Assembly (NCBI GenBank): GCA_049840815.1
Contig: JASGJI010000011.1
Span: 124,001 to 188,000 of the forward strand
Source: JASGDN01 sp049840815
GTDB lineage: Bacteria > Chloroflexota > Chloroflexia > Thermomicrobiales > UBA6265
DNA length: 64,000 nucleotides
Reading direction: 5' to 3'
Positions within the stretch are counted from its first letter, which is position 1, and every line of letters begins with the position of its first letter. Below, piece by piece: positions 9,050 through 18,200 of this stretch. The translations under genes and the position numbers were made by a program. The notes under the pieces are model-generated. The model was given only the letters and a program-made list of their open reading frames with translations. It was not told where the DNA came from and did no database searches.

Positions 9050-9372
9050 GGCGACGCTGCCTCCACGAGTCCCGGAAGAGAGGGTTGGGACGCACACCGC
9101 CCACACCCATAACGATTTGACTGAATGGTTCAATGCATCGTACCAGATTGCCGCCGACTCGTCGCCTCCCCACGAGACAAGGCTGCAGGGCGATTGCATT
9201 CCGGGATGATGGTCGGACTCGACTCCTGCCATATGCTCCACGGCGGGCATGTCGCGGATACGGCCCCTGCTTCGTATCCACGCGCATGGCGGCCCACGCA
9301 GGGAGTCGGCAAGTGGCACAATGCACGTATCACGTTGATCGCTCCGAACCCGCCTCGGAAGGAGACGCGACC
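9050..9372. other. Divergent intergenic region, no gene seen
   Basis: This 323-bp interval separates the LuxR-type regulator from the YkvA gene. Possible frames lack conserved sequence or start signals. The only dyad I see is TTGA-N9-TCAA at 9117-9133, weak support for an operator. GGAAGGAG at the right edge is the ribosome binding site of the YkvA gene. Confidence 0.4.
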
Positions 9373-9963
9373 ATGACCGAGGTTCACCCGTCACCATCCA
9401 CCCCGACTCCCGCAGCGGAGCCAGCGACACCGCAGGAGGTGTCGCCAATAATCGTGCCGGATGGTTCGACATCCATCCCGCCAGCGCCGGTCCTGCATGA
9501 TTCCGGCGAGAAACCCGTGTTGGGCGCATTCTGGGACGTCGTCAAGCGAACGCCTTCCTACGCGCGCCTGATCGCCGCGATGAGCCGTGATCCGGAGATA
9601 CCAATGCAGGCCAAGGCCTCGCTGGCGATAGGTGGCGCCTACCTGGTGTCGCCAATCGACCTGATTCCGGGCATCATTCCGGTAGCCGGTCAGATCGACG
9701 ATCTGTACGTGGTGCTCACCGCTGTTCAGATCGCCCTGCGGTCCAGCCCGCCCGACGCCGTTCGCCGCCACCTGGCAGCGCAAGGCCTGCATCACGATCA
9801 GATCGATCACGACCTGGCCGTGATCCGGAAACTGGTCCGGGTAGGCATTCGCAAAGCAATCTCCATAAGCAGCAGCGTGGCGGTCGAAGCGACACAGCGC
9901 GCTGGATGGCTCGCCAACAAGGCACGAACCACGATCGCCAACCGAGGATCCCGCACATCATGA
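9373..9963 (+). CDS. YkvA family (DUF1232) membrane-associated protein
   Basis: 196 residues. A Pro/Thr-rich N terminus (1-45) precedes the DUF1232 signature at about 80-115: PMQAKASLAIGGAYLVSP, IDLIPGIIPVAGQIDDL. This motif is diagnostic for YkvA-like proteins, which are small membrane-associated proteins of unknown biochemical role. GGAAGGAG lies nine bases before the ATG. The stop overlaps the next start (ATGA), so the two genes are translationally coupled. Confidence 0.85.
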   Translation: MTEVHPSPSTPTPAAEPATPQEVSPIIVPDGSTSIPPAPVLHDSGEKPVLGAFWDVVKRTPSYARLIAAMSRDPEIPMQAKASLAIGGAYLVSPIDLIPGIIPVAGQIDDLYVVLTAVQIALRSSPPDAVRRHLAAQGLHHDQIDHDLAVIRKLVRVGIRKAISISSSVAVEATQRAGWLANKARTTIANRGSRTS

Positions 9964-10835
9964 CGAGAAACCGATCGCGCAACCGGCGCGGGCGTCGCCC
10001 TGACGACGCTGCCGCAACCTCACCCGCTCCCCAGGCAGCCCCGGCCACGCCAACGGCGGAGTCTGCGCCCCGCGCGGAAACCGCACCAGCGCCGCGCGAA
10101 CCTCGCCCGGAAAAACCCGCACAACGACAACCCGCCGCCAGCGGCAGCAATGCCAACGCATCCGGCCAGCAAGCTCCGGCGCGCAGCGGACGCCGTCGAG
10201 GACGGAAGCGCGGTGGCGCCAGCGCGGGGGGCCAGCAACCCGCAGCACCAGCGAACGCCTCACAGCCGACGCAGGAGCGACAGCAAGGCAAGGGACAGGC
10301 AGGTCGTGGGGAGCATGCGCGCTCCGACTCCCCGGAGCGCGGAGAGCGTCCCGCCCCGGCAGCGGCGTCCCAGACCGGCAACGCCCAGCCGAACGAGCGA
10401 ACGTCCCGTCAGGGAGCGAACGCTGGCGGCAATCAGGGCCAGCAAGGGCAGGGTGGCAACAAACGCCGGCGGGGACAGCGGCGGCGTCCGACTCCCTCCA
10501 CGCCAGAGGTGATGCCAACAGAGGTCCTGAAACCGGCCCTCGCCGTCCCGGAGCCGGTCGTGCCGATGACGATGCGCTCGCTCGCGGAACTCGGCGCGGA
10601 GGATGTGGTCGAGCTTGGTTGCCCGATGCTGACGCGCACCAAGGTCGCGCTCCCGTCCTCCGGCGGTCTCCGCGCTCCGCGCTGCAATCTCGGGTGGGCG
10701 ATCCACGATGAGGAAGAGGTTTCCCTCTGTCTGCGGACGCCGGTCATCGCACAATGCTGGAAGGTCCATCCGGAACGCCTGGCAGAACTTCTGGGTGTGG
10801 AGCCAGTCACGGACGAGGCGACAGCCGCCGACTGA
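9960..10835 (+). CDS. Basic, disordered protein with conserved-looking 4-Cys tail
   Basis: 291 residues. The first ~180 are low complexity, rich in Ala, Pro, Gln, Arg and Asn, with Arg-rich patches (RNRSRNRRGRRPDD, RSGRRRGRKRGG, NKRRRGQRRR) typical of nucleic-acid-binding or ribonucleoprotein tails. The last ~100 are folded-looking, with four cysteines: ELGCPMLTR, APRCNLGW, VSLCLRT and IAQCWK. That spacing could hold a metal, though the gaps are long for a zinc ribbon. The start overlaps the YkvA stop by four bases with GAGGATC upstream. I do not recognise a family; RNA binding is a guess from the Arg-rich region. Confidence 0.7.
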   Translation: MTRNRSRNRRGRRPDDAAATSPAPQAAPATPTAESAPRAETAPAPREPRPEKPAQRQPAASGSNANASGQQAPARSGRRRGRKRGGASAGGQQPAAPANASQPTQERQQGKGQAGRGEHARSDSPERGERPAPAAASQTGNAQPNERTSRQGANAGGNQGQQGQGGNKRRRGQRRRPTPSTPEVMPTEVLKPALAVPEPVVPMTMRSLAELGAEDVVELGCPMLTRTKVALPSSGGLRAPRCNLGWAIHDEEEVSLCLRTPVIAQCWKVHPERLAELLGVEPVTDEATAAD

Positions 10836-10856
10836 CCCGTTTCGCGTGCGACACAG

Positions 10857-10894
10857 CATCACCCCGGAGGGACGTTTGTCCCTCCGGGGTGATG
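10857..10894 (+). terminator. Perfect 16-bp stem terminator
   Basis: CATCACCCCGGAGGGA pairs fully with its complement over a CGTTTG loop, 21 bases after the stop of the YkvA-linked gene. Confidence 0.8.
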
Positions 10895-10980
10895 TGGTTC
10901 TGGCCAGATCGTGAATCACCGCCGGGATGCATGTGGCCGCGAGTGGTTCGCCACCACGGCGCCTACCCGGCGCTCGCTCG

Positions 10981-11451
10981 TCAGTGTGAGCTGAGCGATG
11001 GCTGACCTCTGGAAAGCTGGTTCCGCTTCCCGACAACGGCCTCTTCCTCCCACGGAGCGTTCGCCTCGATGAAGGCGGCGACCTCCTGCGGCGAATGAGC
11101 GCGCAGATCGAGCGCAGGATACTTGAGGTTGTCCGGCAGGTAGAGATAGAAGGTGAACTGGATCGGTTCGACCCGCTCCATCTCCACCCACCAGTCGTAG
11201 AGCGCGGTCAGCCACCCAAGATCCGACGCCCGGATGCGCCACAGGGCGATGCCCGCTCCACGCTCGTAGGCCAGCGCCTCACCAAAGTAGACCTGAGCCG
11301 TCCCGTCACGCTCGATGATCGCCTTCGCGTCATCGTAGTGGCGGGGCGATCCCTTCATGGTGAACCGGTAGCCAGACATCCGCTGACGCGGCTTCACGGC
11401 ATACTTCTCTTCCAGTCGCTTCCGTCGTCGAACCCAAGGGTAGATGGACAT
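10981..11451 (-). CDS. Hypothetical protein
   Basis: 156 residues from an ATG with GGAGG eleven bases upstream. The N terminus is basic (MSIYPWVRRRKRLEEKYAV); the middle has GYRFTMKGSPRHYDDAKAI and an aromatic run YDWWVEMERVEPIQFTFYLY. The C terminus contains SPQEVAAFIEANAPWEEE. No signal peptide or membrane helix is seen. I do not recognise a family. It is divergent from the CYTH gene by about 240 bp. Confidence 0.6.
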   Translation of the reverse strand: MSIYPWVRRRKRLEEKYAVKPRQRMSGYRFTMKGSPRHYDDAKAIIERDGTAQVYFGEALAYERGAGIALWRIRASDLGWLTALYDWWVEMERVEPIQFTFYLYLPDNLKYPALDLRAHSPQEVAAFIEANAPWEEEAVVGKRNQLSRGQPSLSSH

Positions 11452-11693
11452 CCGATCCGCTGCCTCCATGCAGGGCGCCAGCTCGCCAGCTCGTTCATCG
11501 TGGACACGGCGATGTGCCCCACACGATGCGCTGCCTCCCACCGGACACGGCGATGCAGCGCCTTGTTGCGGGCATTGTACCGCGAACGGTCGGGCATCTG
11601 CCCCCGAATTGCCTCGGGCAATGCGGCCTATACTTGCCGCCCGACATCTGGATGCAAAGCCCACGACCCTTCCCCACCCTGGAGACGCCCTTC

Positions 11694-12293
11694 ATGACCA
11701 TCACACCCCACGCCCCCGCCCGCAATCTCGAAATCAAGGTCGCCTGCGGCGATGACGGCCTTGCCGATGCGATCGCGCGGCTTTCGACGCTCGGCACCTC
11801 CGTGAGCGAACGTCTCGCGCAGGTAGACACGTACTTCCGGGCGCCACAGGGTCGCCTGAAGCTCCGCACCATCGCCCACGTCCGCGAAGACGACGAGGCA
11901 GGCGACGTCGTGGACGCACAGCTCATCGGGTACGAGCGAATCGATCGTGAGGGGTCGCGCTGGAGCAGCTACCACGTCGTGCCCATCCCGGCACCGGAAG
12001 GCGACCGCCTCCGGACGACACTCTCCGCGACGATCGGGACGCTGGTGACGGTCACGAAACGGCGCGACATCGCCATCGCGGGTCACACGCGCATTCATCT
12101 TGACCGCGTGGAGGGGCTGGGTGCGTTCATCGAACTGGAGACCGTGATCGCCGGGCAGTCGGACGCGGACGCTGCAGCCGAGCATCAGCGGATCATCGAC
12201 ACGCTTGGCCTCGATCGCTGGCCGGCGGTGCCCGGCTCCTATAGCGACCTCCTGCGGGACGTGTCGCGCGAAAGCGAGGCACGTCGACCGTAG
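11694..12293 (+). CDS. CYTH-domain protein (class IV adenylate cyclase/thiamine triphosphatase-like)
   Basis: 199 residues. The start NLEIKVA is the ExExK-type signature opening the CYTH triphosphate tunnel, followed by VDTYFRAPQGRLKLR, a basic strand, VTVTKRRDI, and the acidic HLDRVEGLGAFIELETVI. These are the hallmarks of CyaB-like/CYTH phosphohydrolases, which act on triphosphate substrates with divalent metals. Near residue 2 to 6 the His/Pro extension is short, so length is normal. ATG with GGAG nine bases upstream. The TAG stop lies within the first bases of the neighbouring palindromic repeat. Whether it is a cyclase or a triphosphatase cannot be decided. Confidence 0.82.
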   Translation: MTITPHAPARNLEIKVACGDDGLADAIARLSTLGTSVSERLAQVDTYFRAPQGRLKLRTIAHVREDDEAGDVVDAQLIGYERIDREGSRWSSYHVVPIPAPEGDRLRTTLSATIGTLVTVTKRRDIAIAGHTRIHLDRVEGLGAFIELETVIAGQSDADAAAEHQRIIDTLGLDRWPAVPGSYSDLLRDVSRESEARRP

Positions 12294-12457
12294 AGCCTAG
12301 TTCGAAACCGTAGCGGCGCAGCTGGTCTGGTGGCTCGCCATTGGCCGAAGGCCAATCCTGGGTTCAGCAACCGTTCTGGGATATCCAGCTTCGCCGGATG
12401 GGTCAGACGAGCTGACCCGCTACGGAGGATGGCAACCCTTTCGAACTCAGCTGTAGG
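12291..12457 (-). repeat. ~170-bp BIME-like palindromic repeat, copy 2
   Basis: Inverted copy of the element at 5255-5427, differing by a few bases and a 6-base deletion in one hairpin stem. Its first bases (TAGAGCC) overlap the stop codon of the CYTH gene. It retains the GTAG-preceded outer hairpins and the AGTTCGAA-type ends. Confidence 0.85.
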
Positions 12458-12487
12458 TCGCCTGGGATCACCCTTCCCCAGAACCTG

Positions 12488-12521
12488 ACGAGACCCCCGG
12501 AGTAATCCGAGGGTCTCGTCC
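12488..12521 (-). terminator. Terminator of the SH3-repeat protein gene
   Basis: GACGAGACCC..GGA pairs with TCC..GGGTCTCGTC (one mismatch) across a GTAA loop, just downstream of the leftward gene. Confidence 0.65.
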
Positions 12522-12547
12522 ATTCGCGTGTCGGGGCCGATCCGGGG

Positions 12548-15073
12548 TTAGCTACCCGGCGTGCTCTCCGGCGATGCGAAGATGTCCGGCACGTCGATCT
12601 CAGCGGCCGGCTTCACCGTGAAGGTGATCGCCTGGCCATTGGAATCCGCCAGGACGTAGGTTCCCACCGGCAGATCCTTGAGGATCGCGCCGAAGGTCTC
12701 ACCCGGCTTCACCGTGTAGCTCGCCACCGGAGTCACCCCGGTCTTCAGGGCGGACTCCGTCGCCGGGATCGTGAAGCCCGTGGCATCCGTGCCTTCCGGC
12801 GCGGCAAAGAGCACCAGCGTCACGTCCTTGTCCGTGGTGTTCGTGGTCTGGAGGATCACGTTCGGGCGCGTCTCGAAGGCCGCGACGTTGATCTCCAGCG
12901 CATCGCCGACCTTCACACCAACCGAGGTCGAGTCGCCATCGGCGGTCGCCTTCGGATCGATCGCGTAGGTCGCCACCCAGGCCGGCACCGCCGACGCCGG
13001 GGATGCCGCAGGAGAAGCGGCCTCGGTGGTGGTCGCAGCTTCCGTCGCGCTCGGGCTCGCAGCCGCCTCCGTGGTCGGGGAGGCGAAGATGTCCGGCACG
13101 GCGATCTCGGCGGCCGGCTTCACCGTGAAGGTGAGCGCCTGCCCGTTGGAATCCGCCAGGATGTAGGTACCCGCCGGGAGGTCCTTCAGGACCGCGCTCG
13201 TCACCGCACCCGGAGCAACATCGTAGCTCGCGTACGGGGTGATACCTTCCGGCAGCTCGGATTCCTCAGCCGGGATCGTGAACCCGGTGGCATCCGTGCC
13301 TTCCGGCGCGGTGAAGAGGACGAGCGTCGCCTCGTTCTCGGTGGCGTTGGTCGTCTGGAGGATCACGTTCGGGCGCGTCTCGAAGGCCGGGACATTGATC
13401 TCCAGCGCATCGCCGACGGTGACGCCGACCGATGTGGAATCGCCATCGGCGGTCGCATTCGGGTCCAGCGCGTAGTCACCGACCCAGGCCGGGACCACAG
13501 CGGTCGGGGACGCGATCGGCGTCGCAGGAATCGGCGTGGCCGGGACTTCCGTCGCGGTCGGCTCCGTGGTGGCCGTTGGTTCCGTCGTCGGGGTTTCCGT
13601 CGGGACCTCGGTCGCCGTCGGCTCCGTGGTCGGAGTCTCGGTCGGGACTTCCGTTACGGTCGGCTCCGTCGTTGGCGTCTCGGTCGGGGCCGCAGTGGCC
13701 GTCGGCTCCGTTGTCGCTGTCGGCTCGCTGGTCGGAGTCTCGACCACGGTCGGGGAGGCGAAGATGTCTGGCACGACGATCTCGGCCTGCGGCTTCACCG
13801 TAAAGGTGAGCGCCTGCCCGGACGTGGTCGCGAGGACATAGGTGCCAGCCGGGAGTTCCGGCAGCACCGCGCTGTAGGTCTCGCCCGGCGCGACCGTGTA
13901 GCTCGCGTACGGGACGATGTCCGCGGGCAAGGCAGTCTCGTCAGCCGGGATCGTAAACCCGGTGGCGTCTGTGCCCTCCGGCGCGGTGAAGAGCACGAAC
14001 GCGGCATCCGCATCCGTGGTGTTCGTGGTCTGGAGGACGACGAACGGGCGCGTCTCGAAGGCCGGGGCGTTGATTTCGAGGGCCTCGCCCAGCTTGACGC
14101 CAACCGTGGAGGAATCCCCGGTCGCCTCGGCATCGAGCGGCAGGGTGTAGGCATCGATCCAGGCCGGACCTGCGGCCTCAGGCGTCGCGGCGACCGGCGT
14201 GGCCGGAGCCTCGGTCGCAACTTCCGTCGCAGTCTCGGTCGCGACCGGCGACGCGAAGATGTCCGGCACGACGATCTCGGCCTGCGGCTTCACTGTGAAG
14301 GTGAGCGCCTGGCCATTCGTATCCGCAAGAATGTAGGTGCCGGCCGGCAGATCCGGCAGCACCGCGCCGAAGACCTCACCCGGAGCGACCGTATAGGCTG
14401 CGTAGGGGGTGACACCCTCCGGCAAGGTGGATTCCTCGGTCGGGATCGTGAAGCCGGTCGCATCCGTGCCTTCCGGCGCGGTGAAGACCACCAGCGTCAC
14501 GCCCTTGTCCGTGGTGTTCGTGGTCTGGAGCGTGACATACGGGCGAGCCTCGAAGGCAGGTGCGTTGATCTCCAGCGCCTCGCCGACCTTCACGCCAACC
14601 GTCACGGAATCACCCGCGACCACGGTGCCCGGATCGACCATGTAGGCATCGATCCACGCCGGGACGGCGGCGGCAGCCGGAGTACCCGCGACGGCCGTCG
14701 CAGCCGGGGTGCCGGGAGTCGCCACCGGCGTTGCCGGGATGATGTCCGTCACCAAGGGAGCGTAGATCCAGCCCGTCTCGCCATTGCAGATGACCGGGAG
14801 GAAGTCGTTCTGGGCCTCGCCCGTGACCTGGACGGTCTGGCCATCCGGGACGAGCGTGAGGAACCGCGCGTCGATGCTCGGTTCGGCACGGCAGTTCGCC
14901 CCGACGGACCCAGCAGTCACGATCGTTCCGGTCCCGACCACGTCCTGGCTCGCCTGCTGTGCGAACACGCCGCTCACCGCGAGCGACCCCAACGCCACGG
15001 CGCCAGCAACGCCGATTGCGGCGGCGGACGTTCTCATGCGCTTGGTCGTTTCCGACCAGTTGCGGATTGACAC
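12548..15073 (-). CDS. Secreted SH3-domain protein with four tandem repeat modules
   Basis: 841 residues from a GTG with GGGAGGGAG five bases upstream. A signal peptide (about 10-40, ending VFAQQ) is followed by a bacterial SH3 domain (about 45-105: GANCRAEPSIDARFLTLVPD, GETGWIYAPLV). Then come four copies of a ~138-residue module beginning PAW(I/V)xxYxxDP and ending VPDIFASP, encoded at about 14249-14663, 13757-14165, 13081-13492 and 12569-12985. Each module has EALEINAPAFE, LQTTNTT, FTAPEGTDATGFTIP and DLPAGTYILADTNGQALTF. Thr/Pro/Glu linkers join them; the longest, between modules 2 and 3, repeats TETPTTEPTATEVP. No anchor or LPxTG is seen, so it is likely extracellular and wall-associated. 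The fold of the module looks all-beta; function is unknown. Confidence 0.85.
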   Translation of the reverse strand: MSIRNWSETTKRMRTSAAAIGVAGAVALGSLAVSGVFAQQASQDVVGTGTIVTAGSVGANCRAEPSIDARFLTLVPDGQTVQVTGEAQNDFLPVICNGETGWIYAPLVTDIIPATPVATPGTPAATAVAGTPAAAAVPAWIDAYMVDPGTVVAGDSVTVGVKVGEALEINAPAFEARPYVTLQTTNTTDKGVTLVVFTAPEGTDATGFTIPTEESTLPEGVTPYAAYTVAPGEVFGAVLPDLPAGTYILADTNGQALTFTVKPQAEIVVPDIFASPVATETATEVATEAPATPVAATPEAAGPAWIDAYTLPLDAEATGDSSTVGVKLGEALEINAPAFETRPFVVLQTTNTTDADAAFVLFTAPEGTDATGFTIPADETALPADIVPYASYTVAPGETYSAVLPELPAGTYVLATTSGQALTFTVKPQAEIVVPDIFASPTVVETPTSEPTATTEPTATAAPTETPTTEPTVTEVPTETPTTEPTATEVPTETPTTEPTATTEPTATEVPATPIPATPIASPTAVVPAWVGDYALDPNATADGDSTSVGVTVGDALEINVPAFETRPNVILQTTNATENEATLVLFTAPEGTDATGFTIPAEESELPEGITPYASYDVAPGAVTSAVLKDLPAGTYILADSNGQALTFTVKPAAEIAVPDIFASPTTEAAASPSATEAATTTEAASPAASPASAVPAWVATYAIDPKATADGDSTSVGVKVGDALEINVAAFETRPNVILQTTNTTDKDVTLVLFAAPEGTDATGFTIPATESALKTGVTPVASYTVKPGETFGAILKDLPVGTYVLADSNGQAITFTVKPAAEIDVPDIFASPESTPGS

Positions 15074-15227
15074 GAGTGCTCCCTCCCTGGATAGCTGAAC
15101 AGATGCGGTGGTTGGATCGCAACCCCGCCCCTGAATGCTGCGGCGGACAAGCGCAACCTTTCCCACTATAGAGACTGGCTGTCCGCCCGGCAACCGAAAC
15201 CGGGGGTGAGATTTCATTCAGATACGC

Positions 15228-15263
15228 CCATGCCCAGACGGCTGGATGCCTGTCTGGGCATGG
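15228..15263 (-). terminator. Terminator of gltB
   Basis: CCATGCCCAGAC and GTCTGGGCATGG form a perfect 12-bp stem with a 12-nt loop, 25 bases beyond the gltB stop. Confidence 0.7.
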
Positions 15264-15288
15264 AATCCATGCCGAATCGGGTCTCGGA

Positions 15289-18200
15289 TTAGTCAGCGGC
15301 CCCGGCAGTCGCTTCCTTCTCGGCCTCCGCCTGCAGCGTCAGCAACTCCAGAACCGCCTTTGGCACAACGCGGAAGAAGCGCGGCAAGGTCTCCTCCCAA
15401 TTCGCGAGCAACCCGGCTGCGTAGGTGCTTCCCGTGGCCGCGACGTGCCGCTCGATCAGGCTCTTCAACTCGATCGCCTCGTTCGCCGCAACATCCTGCA
15501 ACGCGATCGACTCCGCGTTGATCCGGCTCTCGAACCCGCCATCCACGTCCAGCACATAGCCGACGCCGTTCGTCATGCCCGCGCCGAAGTTGCGCCCAGT
15601 CGGACCGAGGATGACCGTCGTGCCACCCGTCATGTACTCCAGTCCGTGGTCGCCCACCCCCTCGACGACCGCGGTCGCGCCGCTGTTGCGGACAGCGAAC
15701 CGCTCCCCGACCTTCCCCGCGAGGAAGACGGTACCACCAGTCGCCCCGTAAAGGATCGTGTTGCCGGCGATGGCTTGCGGGGTGTCGAACGCCGCGTCGC
15801 GGATCGGGTAGATGGCAATCTCGCCGCCGCTCATGCCCTTGCCGACATAGTCGTTTGCCTCACCCTCCAGCGTCAGCGAGAGTCCAGGCACCCCGAAGGC
15901 CCCGAAGCTCTGCCCGGCGCTTCCCGTGAAGTGCAGGCTCACGCGGTCCAGCCGGATCGGCTCACCGTCGGCGCGCGGCTCGCGCAGAAGGGACATCGCC
16001 CCCGCGATGCGCGCACCCACCGTGCGGTTCTCGGTCTTGATCTCGCTGCTGAACTCAACGCCTTCACCGCGAGCGAGCCGAGGCTCGATCTCGCGCAGAA
16101 TACGGTCGTCCAGCGTCTCGTCGGCGTTGTGATCGACCTCGATCAGCTTGCGACGCTGCTCCGCCGGAACCGGCTCCGCCAGCAGGGCGCTCAGGTCGAG
16201 CATCGCGGCCCGGCCCTCCAGCGCAACCGGCTCCAGCAGGTCGGTGCGTCCGATGAGGTCCGCCAGCGACCGGATGCCAAGCGAGGCCATCAACTCGCGC
16301 AGCGCCTGGGTCAGCTGCTCGAAGTAGGCGATCACCATCTCTGGCGTGCCGATGTACTTCGCGCGCAGGTCCTCGCGCTGGGTCGCGATGCCGGTCGGGC
16401 AGGTGTTCAGGTGACACTGCCGCGCCATGTCGCAGCCGATGGCGACGAGGATCGAGGTGCCGAAGCCGAACTCGTCCGCCCCGAAGATCGCTCCGTAGAG
16501 CACATCCTCCGGGGTCTTGATGCCGCCATCGGTGCGCAGGCGCACGCGGGAGCGCAGCTGGTTCATCACCAACGTCTGCTGCGTCTCGGCGAGGCCGATT
16601 TCCCACGAAATGCCGGCGTGCTTGATCGAGGCGAGCGGCGCCGCGCCGGTGCCGCCAGTGTGCCCGGAGATCAGGATGTAGTCGGCGCGGGCCTTGGCCA
16701 CCCCCGCCGCGACCGTGCCCACCCCGGCCTCCGCGACCAGCTTGACGCCAATCTTGGCCTTCGGGTTCACCTGGCGCAGGTCGTAGATAAGCTGGGCCAG
16801 ATCCTCGATAGAATAGATATCGTGGTGCGGCGGCGGCGAGATGAGCGGAAGCCCTTCCACCGCGTGTCGCATGCGAGCCACGAACGCCGTGACCTTGAAG
16901 CCCGGCAACTGGCCGCCCTCGCCCGGCTTCGCGCCCTGGGCGACCTTGATCTCCAGCTCCTCGGCATTCGTCAGGTAGCGCGTGGTGACGCCGAAGCGCC
17001 CGGACGCGACCTGCTTCACCTTGTTGTGCCGGATGTCGCCGATCTTGTCATCGTACCAGTTCGGGTCCTCACCACCCTCGCCGGAGTTGGAGCGCCCACC
17101 AATGCGATTCATGGCAATGGCGAGTGTCTGGTGTGCTTCCGGGCTGAGCGACCCGAGCGACATCGCGGTGACGATGAAGCGCTTCGTGATGTCGCGAGCG
17201 GATTCGACCTCGTCGACGGAGATGGCCGGCCCCATTGGCTTGATGGCAAGCAGATCGCGGATGGTCGTCTTCGGTTGCTCGCGGACGAGCTCGCGATAGG
17301 TCTCGTAGGCTGCGCGGTCGTTCTCCGCCGTCGCCTTCTGCATCGCCTTGACGATGGCCGGCGCGTAGGCGTGGGCCTCCCCGTCCTTCTTGAACTTCAC
17401 CACGCCGAAGTCCGGCAGGCGCGGCGTCATCTCGGTGAAGGCCGCTTCATGCCGCGTGCGAATGTCCGCCTCAACCTCGGCGAAGCCAATGCCACCGAGC
17501 CGCGACGGCGTGCCGGGGAAGCAGCGCGAAACAATCTCCGACCCCAGTCCGAGGATCTCGAAGATCTGGGCGCCGCGATAGCCGCTGGCCGTCGAGATGC
17601 CCATCTTGGAGGTGACCTTCAGGAAGCCGTACTCCATCGAGTAGAGGTAGTTGCGCCGCAGTTCCAGCGGGCGGATCTCCTCATAGCCACGCTGGCCGGC
17701 CAACTGCGTGCTCGCCTCCAGCGCCATCCACGGATGCACCGCCGATGCGCCGTAGCCGATGAGCACGGCCAGCTGATGCACGTCGAAGACCTCACCGGAC
17801 TCCGCGATGAGGTCCGCACGGTCGCGGAGGCCCACCGCGATCAGGTGATGATGGACGCCGCCGATCACCAGCGGCATCGGCACGACGGCATGCTGCTCGT
17901 CCAGACCCCGGTCGGAGAAGACCAGGACCTGGGCACCGTCACGCACCGCCTGCTCCGCCTCGGCGATGACAGCCTCCTGCTTGGCCCGCAAAGCCCCTTC
18001 TGGCTCCGCGAGCGCGAAGACGGTACCGATCTCGGCGACCTTCAGCACCGTCTGCGTGCGGATGCCCTGCAATTCGCTCGGCCAGAGCACCACACTCTTG
18101 AGATGGATCAGCTTCGCCTGCTTGGCGGTCTCGGCAAGCAGGTTGCCGCGCGGTCCGACGAACGTATCCAGCGCCATCACCCGCCGCTCGCGCAGCGAGT

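Noticed and set aside
13536..13841. Val/Ser/Gly-repeat frame antisense to the SH3-repeat gene
   Set aside because: It is the mirror of the Thr/Pro/Glu linker codons, not a real protein.
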